Source of the DNA: Massilia sp. CFBP 13721
GTDB lineage: Bacteria > Pseudomonadota > Gammaproteobacteria > Burkholderiales > Burkholderiaceae_D
Length of the DNA: 64,000 bases
NCBI RefSeq assembly: GCF_014842025.1
Contig: NZ_JACYUY010000016.1
Span: 77,246-141,245, forward strand
Reading direction: 5' to 3'
Shown here: piece by piece, positions 52,827-61,603 of the stretch
How the letters are laid out: every line of letters starts with the position of its first letter
Position numbering within the stretch: the first letter of the stretch is position 1
Notes under the pieces: model-generated
Database searches by the model: none
The model's input: the letters and a program-made list of their open reading frames with translations, nothing else
Told to the model about the DNA's origin: nothing
Made by a program: the position numbers and the translations under genes

Positions 52827-55586
52827 ATGCAAAATACCCTGCTGCTCGTCGACGGTTCCAGTTACCTGTATCGCGCTTTCCACGCCTTGCCCGATCTGCG
52901 CGGCCCGGACGGCCACCCGACCGGGGCCATGCACGGCATGGTCAACATGCTGCGCCGCCTGCGCGCCGACTATCCGGCCGCCTACATCGCCTGCGTGTTC
53001 GATGCGAAGGGTAAAACCTTCCGCGACGACATGTACCCCGAGTACAAGGCGACCCGCGCCTCGATGCCGACCGACCTCGCCAAACAGGTCGAGCCGATCC
53101 ACGAAGTGGTGCGCTTGATGGGCTGGCCGATCCTGATGGTCGAAGGGGTGGAAGCCGACGACGTGATCGGCACCCTGGCCGTGCAGGCCGCCGCCAAGGG
53201 CATGAACACCATTGTCTCGACCGGTGACAAGGACCTGGCGCAACTGGTCAACGACAAGGTCATGCTGATCAATACGATGAGCAACGAAAAGCTCGACGAA
53301 GCCGGTGTGCTGGAAAAATTCGGCGTGCCGCCGAACCGCATCATCGATTACCTGACGCTGATCGGCGACACGGTCGACAACGTACCGGGCGTGAACAAAT
53401 GCGGCCCGAAGACGGCGCTGAAATGGCTGGCCTTGCACGGCTCGCTCGACGGCGTGATCGAGAACGCCCATTCGATCGGCGGCGCGGTCGGCGAGAACCT
53501 GCGCACGGCATTGGAGTGGCTGCCGCGCGGGCGCGAACTGATTACCGTGAAAACCGACTGCGACCTGGTGAACCACGTGGTGACGATCGAGGAAAGCCTG
53601 GTCGCGCGTCCGGAAGACAAGGATGCGCTGCGCGACTTTTTCCAGCGCTATGGTTTCAAAACCATGTTGCGCGAGCTGCAGTCGGGCCCCGGCATCGGCT
53701 CCCCGGCGCTGAACTCGCCCGAAGGCGCGCAGAAATCAGCGGACGGCGCCCAGGACACGCTGCCAGGGATGCCGATCATCAAGGGCGAGTACGAACTGGT
53801 GACCACCTGGGAGCAGCTGGATAAATGGCTGGCCCTGGTCGATGCCGCCGAACTGACGTCGGTCGACACCGAAACGACTTCGCTCGAACCGATGACGGCG
53901 CAGATGGTCGGCATCTCGCTGTCGGTCGAAGCCGGCAAGGGCGCCTACATCCCGGTCGCGCACCGCTACGCCGGCGTGCCCGAGCAACTCCCGCGCGAAG
54001 AGGTGCTGGAACGCATGCGCGGCTGGCTGGAAAATCCGGCCAAGCCCAAGCTCGGCCAGAACCTGAAGTACGACATGCACATCTTTAACAACCATGGCGT
54101 GACCTTGAAAGGGATCGTGCACGACACGCTGCTGCAATCCTACGTGTTCGAATCGCATAAACCGCACGACATGGACACGATGGCGATGCGCCACCTCGGC
54201 TACACGACGATTCCCTTTGTCGACGTCTGCGGCAAGGGCGCCAACATGATCTGCTTCGACCAGGTCGAGCTGAACCGCGCCACCGAATACGCGGCCGAGG
54301 ATTCCGACATCACGCTGCGCCTGCACCAGACCATGCTGCCGCACGTGGAAGAGAACGCGGGCCTGACCTACATCTATAAAAACATCGAGCTGCCGACGCA
54401 AATCGTGCTGCAAAAGATCGAGCGCAACGGCGTGCTCATCGACGCCGAAAAACTGCATGCGCAGTCACGCGAACTGGGCGCGCGCCTGGTCGAACTCGAA
54501 GCCAAGGCTTACGAGATGGCCGGCGGCCCCTTTAACCTGGGGTCGCCGAAACAGATCGGCGAGATCTTCTTCGTGAAGCTCGGCCTGCCGGTGATCAAGA
54601 AGACCGCCACCGGCGCGCCCTCGACCGACGAAGAAGTGCTGCAAAAGCTGGCCGAGGATTTCCCGCTGCCGAAAGTGCTGCTGGAACACCGCAGCCTGTC
54701 GAAACTGAAATCGACCTATACCGACAAGCTCCCTAAAATGGTCAACCAGAGCACCGGCCGCGTGCACACCAACTACGCGCAAGCGGTGGCGATCACCGGG
54801 CGCCTGGCCTCGAACGATCCGAACCTGCAAAACATTCCGGTGCGTACCGGAGAGGGACGCCGCATCCGCGAAGCCTTTGTCGCGCCGCCGGGCAGCGTGA
54901 TCGTCTCGGCCGACTATTCGCAGATCGAGCTGCGCATCATGGCCCATATCTCGGGCGACGAAGCGATGCTGCGCGCCTTCGCCGAAGGCGTCGACATCCA
55001 CCGCGCCACCGCCGCCGAAATTTTCGGTGTCGCCCCGGACGAAGTCGATTCCGAGCAGCGCCGCTACGCCAAGGTCATCAACTTCGGCCTGATCTACGGC
55101 ATGAGCGCCTTCGGCCTGGCCGCCAACCTGCAGATCGAGCGCGCCGCCGCCGCCAACTACATCGACCGTTACTTTGCGCGCTTCTCGGGCGTGAAGCAGT
55201 ACATGGATGAAACCCGCGTCGCCGCCAAGGCACGCGGCTATGTCGAAACCGTGTTCGGCCGCCGCCTGTGGCTGCCCGAAATCAACTCTCCCAACGGCCC
55301 ACGGCGCGCCGGCGCCGAACGGGCCGCAATCAACGCGCCGATGCAGGGCACGGCGGCCGATTTGATCAAGCTGGCGATGATCGCGGTACAGGACTGGCTC
55401 GAAACCGACAAGCTGGCCACGCGCATGGTCATGCAGGTGCACGACGAACTGGTGCTGGAAGTGCCGGAAGCCGAACTGGAGCTGGTCAAGGCGAAGCTGC
55501 CCGCGTTGATGGCTGGTGTGGCGGAATTGAAAGTGCCGCTGGTGGCCGAGACGGGTGTGGGCAACAACTGGGAAGCGGCGCACTAA
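52827..55586 (+). CDS. polA: DNA polymerase I
   Basis: Gap-filling repair and Okazaki-processing polymerase of 919 residues. ATG 52827 gives MQNTLLLVDGSSYLYRAFHA. The 5'-3' nuclease domain includes GWPILMVEGVEADDVIGTLA. The 3'-5' exonuclease has the intact DxE in TSVDTETTSLEPM. The polymerase has the A motif DYSQIELRIMAHISGDEA, the B helix RRYAKVINFGLIYGMSAFGL and the C motif MQVHDELVLEVPEAE. All three activities look intact. Confidence 0.98.
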   Translation: MQNTLLLVDGSSYLYRAFHALPDLRGPDGHPTGAMHGMVNMLRRLRADYPAAYIACVFDAKGKTFRDDMYPEYKATRASMPTDLAKQVEPIHEVVRLMGWPILMVEGVEADDVIGTLAVQAAAKGMNTIVSTGDKDLAQLVNDKVMLINTMSNEKLDEAGVLEKFGVPPNRIIDYLTLIGDTVDNVPGVNKCGPKTALKWLALHGSLDGVIENAHSIGGAVGENLRTALEWLPRGRELITVKTDCDLVNHVVTIEESLVARPEDKDALRDFFQRYGFKTMLRELQSGPGIGSPALNSPEGAQKSADGAQDTLPGMPIIKGEYELVTTWEQLDKWLALVDAAELTSVDTETTSLEPMTAQMVGISLSVEAGKGAYIPVAHRYAGVPEQLPREEVLERMRGWLENPAKPKLGQNLKYDMHIFNNHGVTLKGIVHDTLLQSYVFESHKPHDMDTMAMRHLGYTTIPFVDVCGKGANMICFDQVELNRATEYAAEDSDITLRLHQTMLPHVEENAGLTYIYKNIELPTQIVLQKIERNGVLIDAEKLHAQSRELGARLVELEAKAYEMAGGPFNLGSPKQIGEIFFVKLGLPVIKKTATGAPSTDEEVLQKLAEDFPLPKVLLEHRSLSKLKSTYTDKLPKMVNQSTGRVHTNYAQAVAITGRLASNDPNLQNIPVRTGEGRRIREAFVAPPGSVIVSADYSQIELRIMAHISGDEAMLRAFAEGVDIHRATAAEIFGVAPDEVDSEQRRYAKVINFGLIYGMSAFGLAANLQIERAAAANYIDRYFARFSGVKQYMDETRVAAKARGYVETVFGRRLWLPEINSPNGPRRAGAERAAINAPMQGTAADLIKLAMIAVQDWLETDKLATRMVMQVHDELVLEVPEAELELVKAKLPALMAGVAELKVPLVAETGVGNNWEAAH

Positions 55587-55618
55587 GGCTTGACCTTGCC
55601 TGCTGCGGCAAGCGTACA

Positions 55619-55646
55619 GTAGGGTGGGCTCTCCGAGCCCACGCGG
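55619..55646. repeat. Single palindromic repeat (locus H)
   Basis: GTAGGGTGGGCTCTCCGAGC followed by CCACGCGG, 32 bp after the polA stop, in a convergent gap. Confidence 0.85.
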
Positions 55647-55728
55647 TACGTACTCTTCCGCAGTCCGCAACCGCGACGACTCGCGCCCTGAAAACTCCCA
55701 GGCCCGCACTTGAGTTGGAAGTCGCCAG

Positions 55729-56388
55729 CTAACTGCCTCCTGCATATTCAGGAGCGGCAATTTCCTTGATGAGAGATGTCTTGTTGCAATCGCTGCGCGC
55801 CTGGGAGAGGAACACGACGTAGTCGGCACTCATGGTGTAGTCCAACACCTTGTATTGGTTCAGCTCTCCACGCATGTCCATCAAGACAGTCGTGAAGGCG
55901 CCGGGTTCGGCTGTCGGGAAGGATAGGCACAGCCTTAGTTTCTCCGGAGGGTTCCCCGGCAGCGAGATACCTGGACGCATCGGCGGCGAGCGGAAATCCC
56001 CTGGCCCGCTGCTGAAACGTGCCGGTTCGCCCAGGCGTACCGGCGTTGCCGAGGAAAGGTCGAATGCGGAAACCTCGGCGTCGCCAATGAATCGGTCTGC
56101 GCGATTATGGATAGCAAAGCGAATTTCATGTTGCCCGGCGCGCTGGCTTGCAGAGACAAATTGCAGGAATAGACTGTTTTGCTTTTGAAAATCAGTCGTG
56201 CGTCCGGGCTGTGCACCCGGACTACCAATAACCGTGTCGCCGGCTGTGCCGCCCGCATTCCGCTCGGTTTTGAAGAAAGAAATAAGCGCGACAATCACGG
56301 CTGCAGCCGCCAATATGAGCGCAACCATGATCGGGGTACTCGGTACAGGCTTCATGTTAACCGTCGCCCACAAGAAGAACCGCTGCAT
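55729..56388 (-). CDS. Hypothetical membrane-anchored protein
   Basis: 219 residues from ATG 56388 or 208 from ATG 56355 (MKPVPSTPIMVALILAAAAV); neither has a strong ribosome binding site. One N-terminal membrane helix (about 18-38) is followed by a predicted periplasmic domain with beta patterns (HEIRFAIHNRADRFIGDAEV, KLRLCLSFPTAEPGAFTTVL). I do not recognise a family. Confidence 0.65.
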   Translation of the reverse strand: MQRFFLWATVNMKPVPSTPIMVALILAAAAVIVALISFFKTERNAGGTAGDTVIGSPGAQPGRTTDFQKQNSLFLQFVSASQRAGQHEIRFAIHNRADRFIGDAEVSAFDLSSATPVRLGEPARFSSGPGDFRSPPMRPGISLPGNPPEKLRLCLSFPTAEPGAFTTVLMDMRGELNQYKVLDYTMSADYVVFLSQARSDCNKTSLIKEIAAPEYAGGS

Positions 56389-56487
56389 TCCAGCCTAGGA
56401 GCTTTTCGGGGAATGGTCAAGCACGGCCATCCGCTGCTGCCGTAGGCGCTGACGCCAGGCCGGCGTGGACCAATATCAGGAGTCAAC

Positions 56488-57090
56488 ATGGACGCAAACA
56501 AGGACGACCTCGCCCGCGCCTACGACACCATCGCCACCTGGTTCGACCAGCACCGCACCCGCACGCTGATCGAGCAACCGTACCTGGACGCATTGGTCCA
56601 GGCCCTGCCGCCAGGCGCCGCCATCCTCGACCTCGGCTGCGGCACCGGCGAACCCATCCTGCACTACCTGCGCGAACGCGGGTGCGCGGTCACCGGCGTC
56701 GACGCCAGCGCCGCCATGCTCGTGATCGCGCGTAGGCGTTTCCCGGGCACGCGCTTGATCAAGGGCGACATGCGCACGCTGGCGCTCGACCAGACCTTCG
56801 ATGCCGTCATCGCCTGGCACAGCCTGTTCCACCTGCCGCACGCCGACCAGCGTGCGATGTTCGCGACGTTTGCGCGGCTTTTGCGCCCGCGTGGCATCCT
56901 GATGTTCACGTCCGGCAGCGAACAAGGCGAAACCTGGAGCGATAATGGCGGACAAATGCTGTACCACGCTTCGCTCGACAGCGCCGACTATCGGCGCCTG
57001 CTGGAAGAACATGGTTTCCAGGTCCTGCGCCATGCGGCGGACGATGCGGCCTGCGGCGGCGCCACTGTATGGATGGCGCAGCTTCGCTAG
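56488..57090 (+). CDS. Class I SAM-dependent methyltransferase
   Basis: 200 residues. Motif I is AAILDLGCGTGEPILHYL (about 44-61), the acidic loop is VTGVDASAAMLVIARRR, and motif IV is DAVIAWHSLFHLPHADQR. AGGAG lies 7 nt before the ATG. The substrate is unknown; the fold is that of small-molecule (UbiE/Tam-like) methyltransferases. A micro-protein gene follows after 31 bp. Confidence 0.88.
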   Translation: MDANKDDLARAYDTIATWFDQHRTRTLIEQPYLDALVQALPPGAAILDLGCGTGEPILHYLRERGCAVTGVDASAAMLVIARRRFPGTRLIKGDMRTLALDQTFDAVIAWHSLFHLPHADQRAMFATFARLLRPRGILMFTSGSEQGETWSDNGGQMLYHASLDSADYRRLLEEHGFQVLRHAADDAACGGATVWMAQLR

Positions 57091-57121
57091 TCGCCTTCAT
57101 TCTTCAACCAGGAGAGCACCC

Positions 57122-57307
57122 ATGCGACCTCGCCGCGACTACGACACCGCCAAACTGATCGACGCATCGATCGAAGTCATGCGCGCGCACGGCATGTACG
57201 TGGCGGCGCGGCTGCTGTGCGAACGCGGCGTGCCCTTCGAAACGGCGCACCGGGTGCTGCAGCAGCCGGACCAGCGCCGCAGCTACGGCGACGCCCTCAT
57301 TCACTGA
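57122..57307 (+). CDS. Micro-protein of unknown function, paralogous to 23253-23459
   Basis: 61 residues from ATG 57122, with GGAGAG 4-6 nt upstream. It has VMRAHGMYVAARLLCERGVP and ETAHRVLQQPDQRRS, which align without gaps to the protein at 23253-23459. Predicted mostly helical; no signal peptide. It may be co-transcribed with the methyltransferase, 31 bp upstream. Confidence 0.7.
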   Translation: MRPRRDYDTAKLIDASIEVMRAHGMYVAARLLCERGVPFETAHRVLQQPDQRRSYGDALIH

Positions 57308-57485
57308 TCAGCTGTCAACGCACCCCGATATCGCCTGCATCGCCGCTTTGCGCGCTTCATCACGCGTTTTATGCACTTCGTCGCACGTCGATGGAATGGC
57401 GCGCCATCGATCGCTAAAGTACTCCCATCGACAGCCCGAACGCACAACGCGCAGGGCCAACTAACCAACCGAAGGGAGCCTGAAA

Positions 57486-57677
57486 ATGAACGTCCTCAAG
57501 CACATGGAAGCGCTGTTCCTGGTCGCCGCACTCGCCGTCGTCGGCACCACCTACGCCAGCGCCGAAAGCTACAAGGCGCAGGTGCGCACCAGCGAAATGG
57601 TCTCGGTCGGCAGCGAAAAAATGGCAGTGGTGAAGGTGGTCGGCAAGCGCCTGCCGGCCGCGACCAAGTTCGCCTGA
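57486..57677 (+). CDS. Small secreted protein of unknown function
   Basis: 63 residues with AGGGAG about 7 nt before the ATG. A signal peptide (KHMEALFLVAALAVVGTTYA) is cleaved near ASA, leaving a mature peptide of about 38 residues (ESYKAQVRTSEMVSVGSEKM...). Similar tiny secreted proteins are common in Massilia. No family recognised. The cupin gene follows after 25 bp. Confidence 0.7.
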   Translation: MNVLKHMEALFLVAALAVVGTTYASAESYKAQVRTSEMVSVGSEKMAVVKVVGKRLPAATKFA

Positions 57678-57702
57678 ACCACTGCCACACCCGGGAGGAC
57701 CG

Positions 57703-58362
57703 ATGCTGGTCAATGCCGATTTCTCGCGCGTCGTCGTGATCGTCCCGCACCAGTACGCATGGGTGCCGTCGCCGCAACCCGGCGTCACGCGCGTCATGCT
57801 CGACCGGATCGGCGCCGAACAGGCGCGCGCTACCAGCATCGTGCGTTACGCACCGGGTTCGCGCTTCCCGCGCCACGCCCATCCGGATGGGGAAGAGATC
57901 CTGGTCCTGTCCGGCACGTTCTCGGACGAGCACGGCGATTTTCCCGAAGGCTGGTACCTGCGCAATCCGCCGGACTCGGCGCACCGGCCGTCGAGCCGGG
58001 ACGGCGCCCTGATTTTCGTGAAGCTGCGCCAGATGGCGCCGGGCGAAACCGCCCCCGTGCGCATCGATACGCGCGACCGCGCCGCCTGGCAGCAGCGCGG
58101 CGACCGCGCGGTCTGCCCCTTGTTCGCGGGTGAGCGCGAGCAGGTCTGCCTGCAACGGGTCGCGCCGCATACGGCCATCTTCCCCGACACGGTCGACAGC
58201 GCCGAGCTGCTGGTGCTGGAGGGCGAACTCGTGGTCGAAGGCCAGGCCTGCGCGCGTGGCGCCTGGATTCGCCTGCCCGCCGGCCGCTATCCGGCGCTTG
58301 CTGCCGGGCGCGAGGGCGCCACGTTTTATTTGAAGACCGGGCGGTCCGGTAGTAGTGTTTAG
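57703..58362 (+). CDS. ChrR-like cupin domain protein
   Basis: 219 residues. A cupin with metal-ligand pattern HAHPDGEEILVLSGTFSDEHGD (about 57-78) and a second, degenerate cupin later (AELLVLEGELVVEG, WIRLPAGRYPAL). It resembles the C-terminal domain of ChrR anti-sigma factors but has no N-terminal zinc-binding anti-sigma domain, so it probably does not bind a sigma factor. GGGAGG lies 6 nt before the ATG. Confidence 0.83.
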   Translation: MLVNADFSRVVVIVPHQYAWVPSPQPGVTRVMLDRIGAEQARATSIVRYAPGSRFPRHAHPDGEEILVLSGTFSDEHGDFPEGWYLRNPPDSAHRPSSRDGALIFVKLRQMAPGETAPVRIDTRDRAAWQQRGDRAVCPLFAGEREQVCLQRVAPHTAIFPDTVDSAELLVLEGELVVEGQACARGAWIRLPAGRYPALAAGREGATFYLKTGRSGSSV

Positions 58363-58380
58363 CGCCTATACCTCTACTTG

Positions 58381-58560
58381 GGCGACGTAAGGTGGGCGGC
58401 TATACCCGATGCCGTGCATCGACGCGACGTGAAAGCCGCCCACGCGTTCAACATACGCCAGAACAGTCGCGCGGCCGAGCGCAAGCCGGTTGAACGCGTG
58501 GGCGGCATCGACGCAGCATGAACGCAGACTGCCGGGTATAGCCGCCCACCTTACGTCGCC
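58381..58560. repeat. Paired palindromic repeat with long loops (locus I)
   Basis: The left arm begins GGCGACGTAAGGTGGGCGGC (58381) and ends GCCGCCCACGCGTTCAAC (58452). The right arm (58489-58560) is its near reverse complement. Loops inside each arm are over 20 nt. The right arm supplies the TAA stop of the LysR gene. Confidence 0.88.
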
Positions 58561-59459
58561 TCACCCATGCCCAAATGCCGCTCCAAAAACTCCACGCACA
58601 CCCGCACCTTGGCCGAGCCGGCCAGCCGCTGCGGATACACGGCCCAGACGTTGGCTTCCTGCGTATACTCGGGCAGCACCTGCACCAGCGTGCCGGCATC
58701 GAGGTAGGGCTGCGCATCCCAGCGCGAGCGCAGCACGATGCCGGCGCCATCGAGCGCCCAGCGCAGCGCGATTTCTCCGTGGTTGGTCGACAGCGCGCCC
58801 GATACCTTTACCGTTTCCTCGACGCCGCTCCTGCCGCGCAGGCGCCAGACGCCGAACGGGTGGTCGCGTTCCTTGATCGGCAGGCACTGGTGGCCGGCCA
58901 GGTCCGCCAGATTCTTGGGCGCCGGATGGCGCGCGAGATAGGCGGGGGCGGCGCATAGGATGCGGTGGTTGGCCAGCAGGCGCCGCGCGATCAGGTGCGG
59001 CGCGATCTCGTCGCCCACGCGCACGTTGAGATCAAAACCTTCGGCCACGGTGTCGACCAGGCGGTCGAACACTTCGAAGCGGATCTGCAGCCCGGGATAG
59101 GCGGCGACCAGCTTCGCGATCGCCGGCGCGACCAGGTTGCGCCCGAAGCCGAAGCTGCTGCAGATGCGCACCTGGCCGCTCGGTTCGCGGCGGCGCTCGG
59201 AAACTTCGTCCATCAGCTCGTCGAGATTGTCGAGGATGGCCTGGGCGCGCACGTACACCTGTTCGCCGTCGCTGGTGATCACCACCCGGCGCGTGGTGCG
59301 CTGGAACAGGCGCACACCGAGCATCTCTTCGAGGATGCCGATGCGCTTGCTCACATAGGCGGGCGACATGCCGAGCGCTTCGGCGGCGCCGGCAAAGCTG
59401 CTCTTGCGTACCACGGTGACGAAGACGCGCAAGTCGTCATTGTCCAATAGATTAGTCAT
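58551..59459 (-). CDS. dmlR: LysR family transcriptional regulator (DmlR-like)
   Basis: 302 residues. The winged helix-turn-helix is at the N-terminus (FVTVVRKSSFAGAAEALGMS, PAYVSKRIGILEEMLGVRLF), followed by a linker helix and an effector domain. It is divergent from a tartrate/D-malate dehydrogenase gene, the dmlR-dmlA arrangement, so it probably activates that gene in response to D-malate or a related acid. The last codons (GEAT-stop) run into the palindromic repeat. Confidence 0.88.
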   Translation of the reverse strand: MTNLLDNDDLRVFVTVVRKSSFAGAAEALGMSPAYVSKRIGILEEMLGVRLFQRTTRRVVITSDGEQVYVRAQAILDNLDELMDEVSERRREPSGQVRICSSFGFGRNLVAPAIAKLVAAYPGLQIRFEVFDRLVDTVAEGFDLNVRVGDEIAPHLIARRLLANHRILCAAPAYLARHPAPKNLADLAGHQCLPIKERDHPFGVWRLRGRSGVEETVKVSGALSTNHGEIALRWALDGAGIVLRSRWDAQPYLDAGTLVQVLPEYTQEANVWAVYPQRLAGSAKVRVCVEFLERHLGMGEAT

Positions 59460-59494
59460 GAAACGTGTTCTTTGATATCACGGTACCGGCTATT

Positions 59495-59518
59495 ATAAAC
59501 GCCGCGTATTTGGTTTAT
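59495..59518. promoter_or_regulatory. Candidate LysR-type operator between dmlR and dmlA
   Basis: ATAAAC-N12-GTTTAT inverted repeat in the 99-bp divergent gap. It lies 40 bp before dmlA. Confidence 0.5.
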
Positions 59519-59558
59519 GCTGACCTTATCTATATTGTTTCGATGAGAGGAGCACGCC

Positions 59559-60647
59559 ATGAAAACCCATAAAATTGCCGTGATCGCCGGCGACGGCATC
59601 GGCCAGGAAGTCATGCCCGAAGGCTTGCGCGCGCTGGAAGCCGCGGCCAGGCGCTTCGACATCGGCCTCGAATTCACCACCTTCGAATGGGCCGATTGCG
59701 GCTACTACGCCAAACACGGCAAGATGATGCCGGACGACTGGAAAGAGCAACTGGACGGTTTCGAAGCGATTTTCTTCGGCGCCGTCGGCTGGCCCGACAC
59801 CGTGCCCGACCACATCTCGCTGTGGGGCTCGCTCCTGAAATTCCGCCGCGAGTTCGACCAGTACGTCAACCTGCGCCCGGTGCGCCTGATGCCCGGCGTG
59901 CCGTGCCCGCTGGCGAACAAGAAGCCGGGCGACATCGACTTCTATGTGGTGCGCGAAAACACCGAAGGCGAGTATTCGTCCGTCGGCGGACGCATGTTCG
60001 AAGGCACCGAGCGCGAGCTGGTGCTGCAGGAAGCGATCTTCACGCGCCACGGCACCGACCGCATCCTGAAATACGCGTTCGAGCTGGCCCAGCGCCGTCC
60101 GAAAAAACACCTGACCGCCGCCACCAAGTCGAACGGCATCGCGATCTCGATGCCCTACTGGGACGAGCGCGTGGCCGCCATGGGCGAACAATACGGCGAT
60201 GTCAAATGGGACAAGTACCACGTCGACATCCTGGCGGCGCGTTTCGTGCTCTCGCCGGAACGCTTCGACGTCGTGGTCGCCTCGAACCTGTTTGGCGACA
60301 TCCTGTCCGACCTCGGCCCGGCCTGCGCCGGCACGATCGGCATCGCGCCGTCGGCCAACCTGAATCCCGAACGTACCTTCCCGTCGCTGTTCGAACCGGT
60401 GCACGGCTCGGCGCCCGACATCGCCGGCAAGGGCATCGCCAACCCGATCGCAATGGTCTGGTCGGGCGCGATGATGCTCGAGTTCCTGGGGCAGGGCGAC
60501 GCCCGCTACACGGCCGCCCACGACGCCATCGTGCGCGCCATGGAAACCTGCCTGGTGAACGGTCCGCGCACGCCGGACCTGGGCGGCACTGCCAGCACGA
60601 GCGAAGTCGGGCAGGCGATCAGCGCGTATCTCTACAGCGAAGCCTGA
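59559..60647 (+). CDS. dmlA: Tartrate/D-malate dehydrogenase
   Basis: NAD-dependent beta-decarboxylating dehydrogenase of 362 residues. The start KIAVIAGDGIGQEVMPEGLR, the catalytic tyrosine region YVVRENTEGEYSSVGG and the metal-binding aspartates in VVASNLFGDILSDLGPA are typical. It differs from isopropylmalate dehydrogenase by the family's VGWPDTVPDHISLWG. AGGAG lies 5 nt before the ATG. Divergent LysR neighbour supports DmlA over LeuB. Substrate (D-malate or tartrate) not resolved. Confidence 0.93.
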   Translation: MKTHKIAVIAGDGIGQEVMPEGLRALEAAARRFDIGLEFTTFEWADCGYYAKHGKMMPDDWKEQLDGFEAIFFGAVGWPDTVPDHISLWGSLLKFRREFDQYVNLRPVRLMPGVPCPLANKKPGDIDFYVVRENTEGEYSSVGGRMFEGTERELVLQEAIFTRHGTDRILKYAFELAQRRPKKHLTAATKSNGIAISMPYWDERVAAMGEQYGDVKWDKYHVDILAARFVLSPERFDVVVASNLFGDILSDLGPACAGTIGIAPSANLNPERTFPSLFEPVHGSAPDIAGKGIANPIAMVWSGAMMLEFLGQGDARYTAAHDAIVRAMETCLVNGPRTPDLGGTASTSEVGQAISAYLYSEA

Positions 60648-60745
60648 GGCGCGTTCAACCCGCCGTTTTTGCAGTCCATCGCAAAACCGGCGCCCGCGGG
60701 CGCGCTTCGTTCTACGATGGGTTCACTTCAACGAAAGGAACCATC

Positions 60746-61378
60746 ATGCGCGCCACCTCCATCCTCGCTTCCGTCCTTGCCTTGGGCTTTGCCGCCGGCG
60801 CCGTCCAGGCCGCCGACCAGGTGCGCACCGTCGCTCCCTTCACCTCGATCCGTGTGCAGGGTCCGATCAGCATGACGGTCGATGCCGGTGCGGCGCAGCA
60901 ATCGCTGCTAGTGCGCGGCAGCGACAAGTTCGTCAACGGCCTCACCAGCGAAGTCGTCAACGGTGAACTGCGCCTGCGCATGCGCGACAAGAGCGTGACC
61001 ACCACCCACGACGACCAGCGCATCGTCATCAAGCTGCCGCAGCTGCGCGCCTTTGACGCCGAAGGCGCCGGCGAAATCAAGTTGAACAACATCCGCGGCG
61101 AACGCCTCGACGTCAACTACCGCGGCGCCGGCAGCATGGCGATCAGCGGCCAGGTCAAGACCTTCAACATGTCGGCCGAAGGCGTGGGCGAGGTCGACAG
61201 CAAGGCGCTGGTCGCGAACGACGTCGACATCCGCTTCCAGGGCGTGGGCGACGTCAAGGTGTATGCGAAAGACCGGCTCGACGCCAAGGTGCAGGGGATG
61301 GGAAGCCTGAGCTATTACGGCAATCCGCGGGTCGTCAACAAGTCGGTGGCGGGGATTGGTTCCGTGACTGCGCGCTGA
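60746..61378 (+). CDS. DUF2807 (GIN domain) auto-transporter-adhesin-like secreted protein
   Basis: 210 residues from ATG 60746, with GAAAGGA 5-6 nt upstream. A signal peptide ends near VQA-AD. The rest is a beta-helix-like GIN domain (TSIRVQGPISMTVDAG, IVIKLPQLRAFDAEGAGEI, SMAISGQVKTFNMSAEGVGE). Its function is unknown. The TGA stop is part of a palindromic repeat (locus J). Confidence 0.88.
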   Translation: MRATSILASVLALGFAAGAVQAADQVRTVAPFTSIRVQGPISMTVDAGAAQQSLLVRGSDKFVNGLTSEVVNGELRLRMRDKSVTTTHDDQRIVIKLPQLRAFDAEGAGEIKLNNIRGERLDVNYRGAGSMAISGQVKTFNMSAEGVGEVDSKALVANDVDIRFQGVGDVKVYAKDRLDAKVQGMGSLSYYGNPRVVNKSVAGIGSVTAR

Positions 61379-61511
61379 ACGCGTGGGCGGCGCAATGGGC
61401 GCGTGAACACAGGCGTCCGGGTGTAGCCGACCACCCTGCATCCGTCGTAGGGTGGTCGGCTCCACCCGACGGCCTCCGTACCTGCTGCGCTGACGCCGCC
61501 CACGCGTTCAA
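61376..61511. repeat. Nested palindromic repeats (locus J)
   Basis: Outer arms TGAACGCGTGGGCGGCG (61376-61392) and CGCCGCCCACGCGTTCA (61494-61510) enclose inner arms GTAGCCGACCACCCT (61424-61438) and AGGGTGGTCGGCTCCAC (61449-61465). The orientation of ends is inside-out compared with locus I. The outer left arm starts at the stop codon of the DUF2807 gene. Confidence 0.85.
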
Positions 61512-61603
61512 CGCACGCCAGCACGATCGCGCGGTTACGCGTGCGCCCCCATGTCGCGGTAAGATAGCCAACCTGATAACCACGACACGACGGAGGGATG
61601 CAC

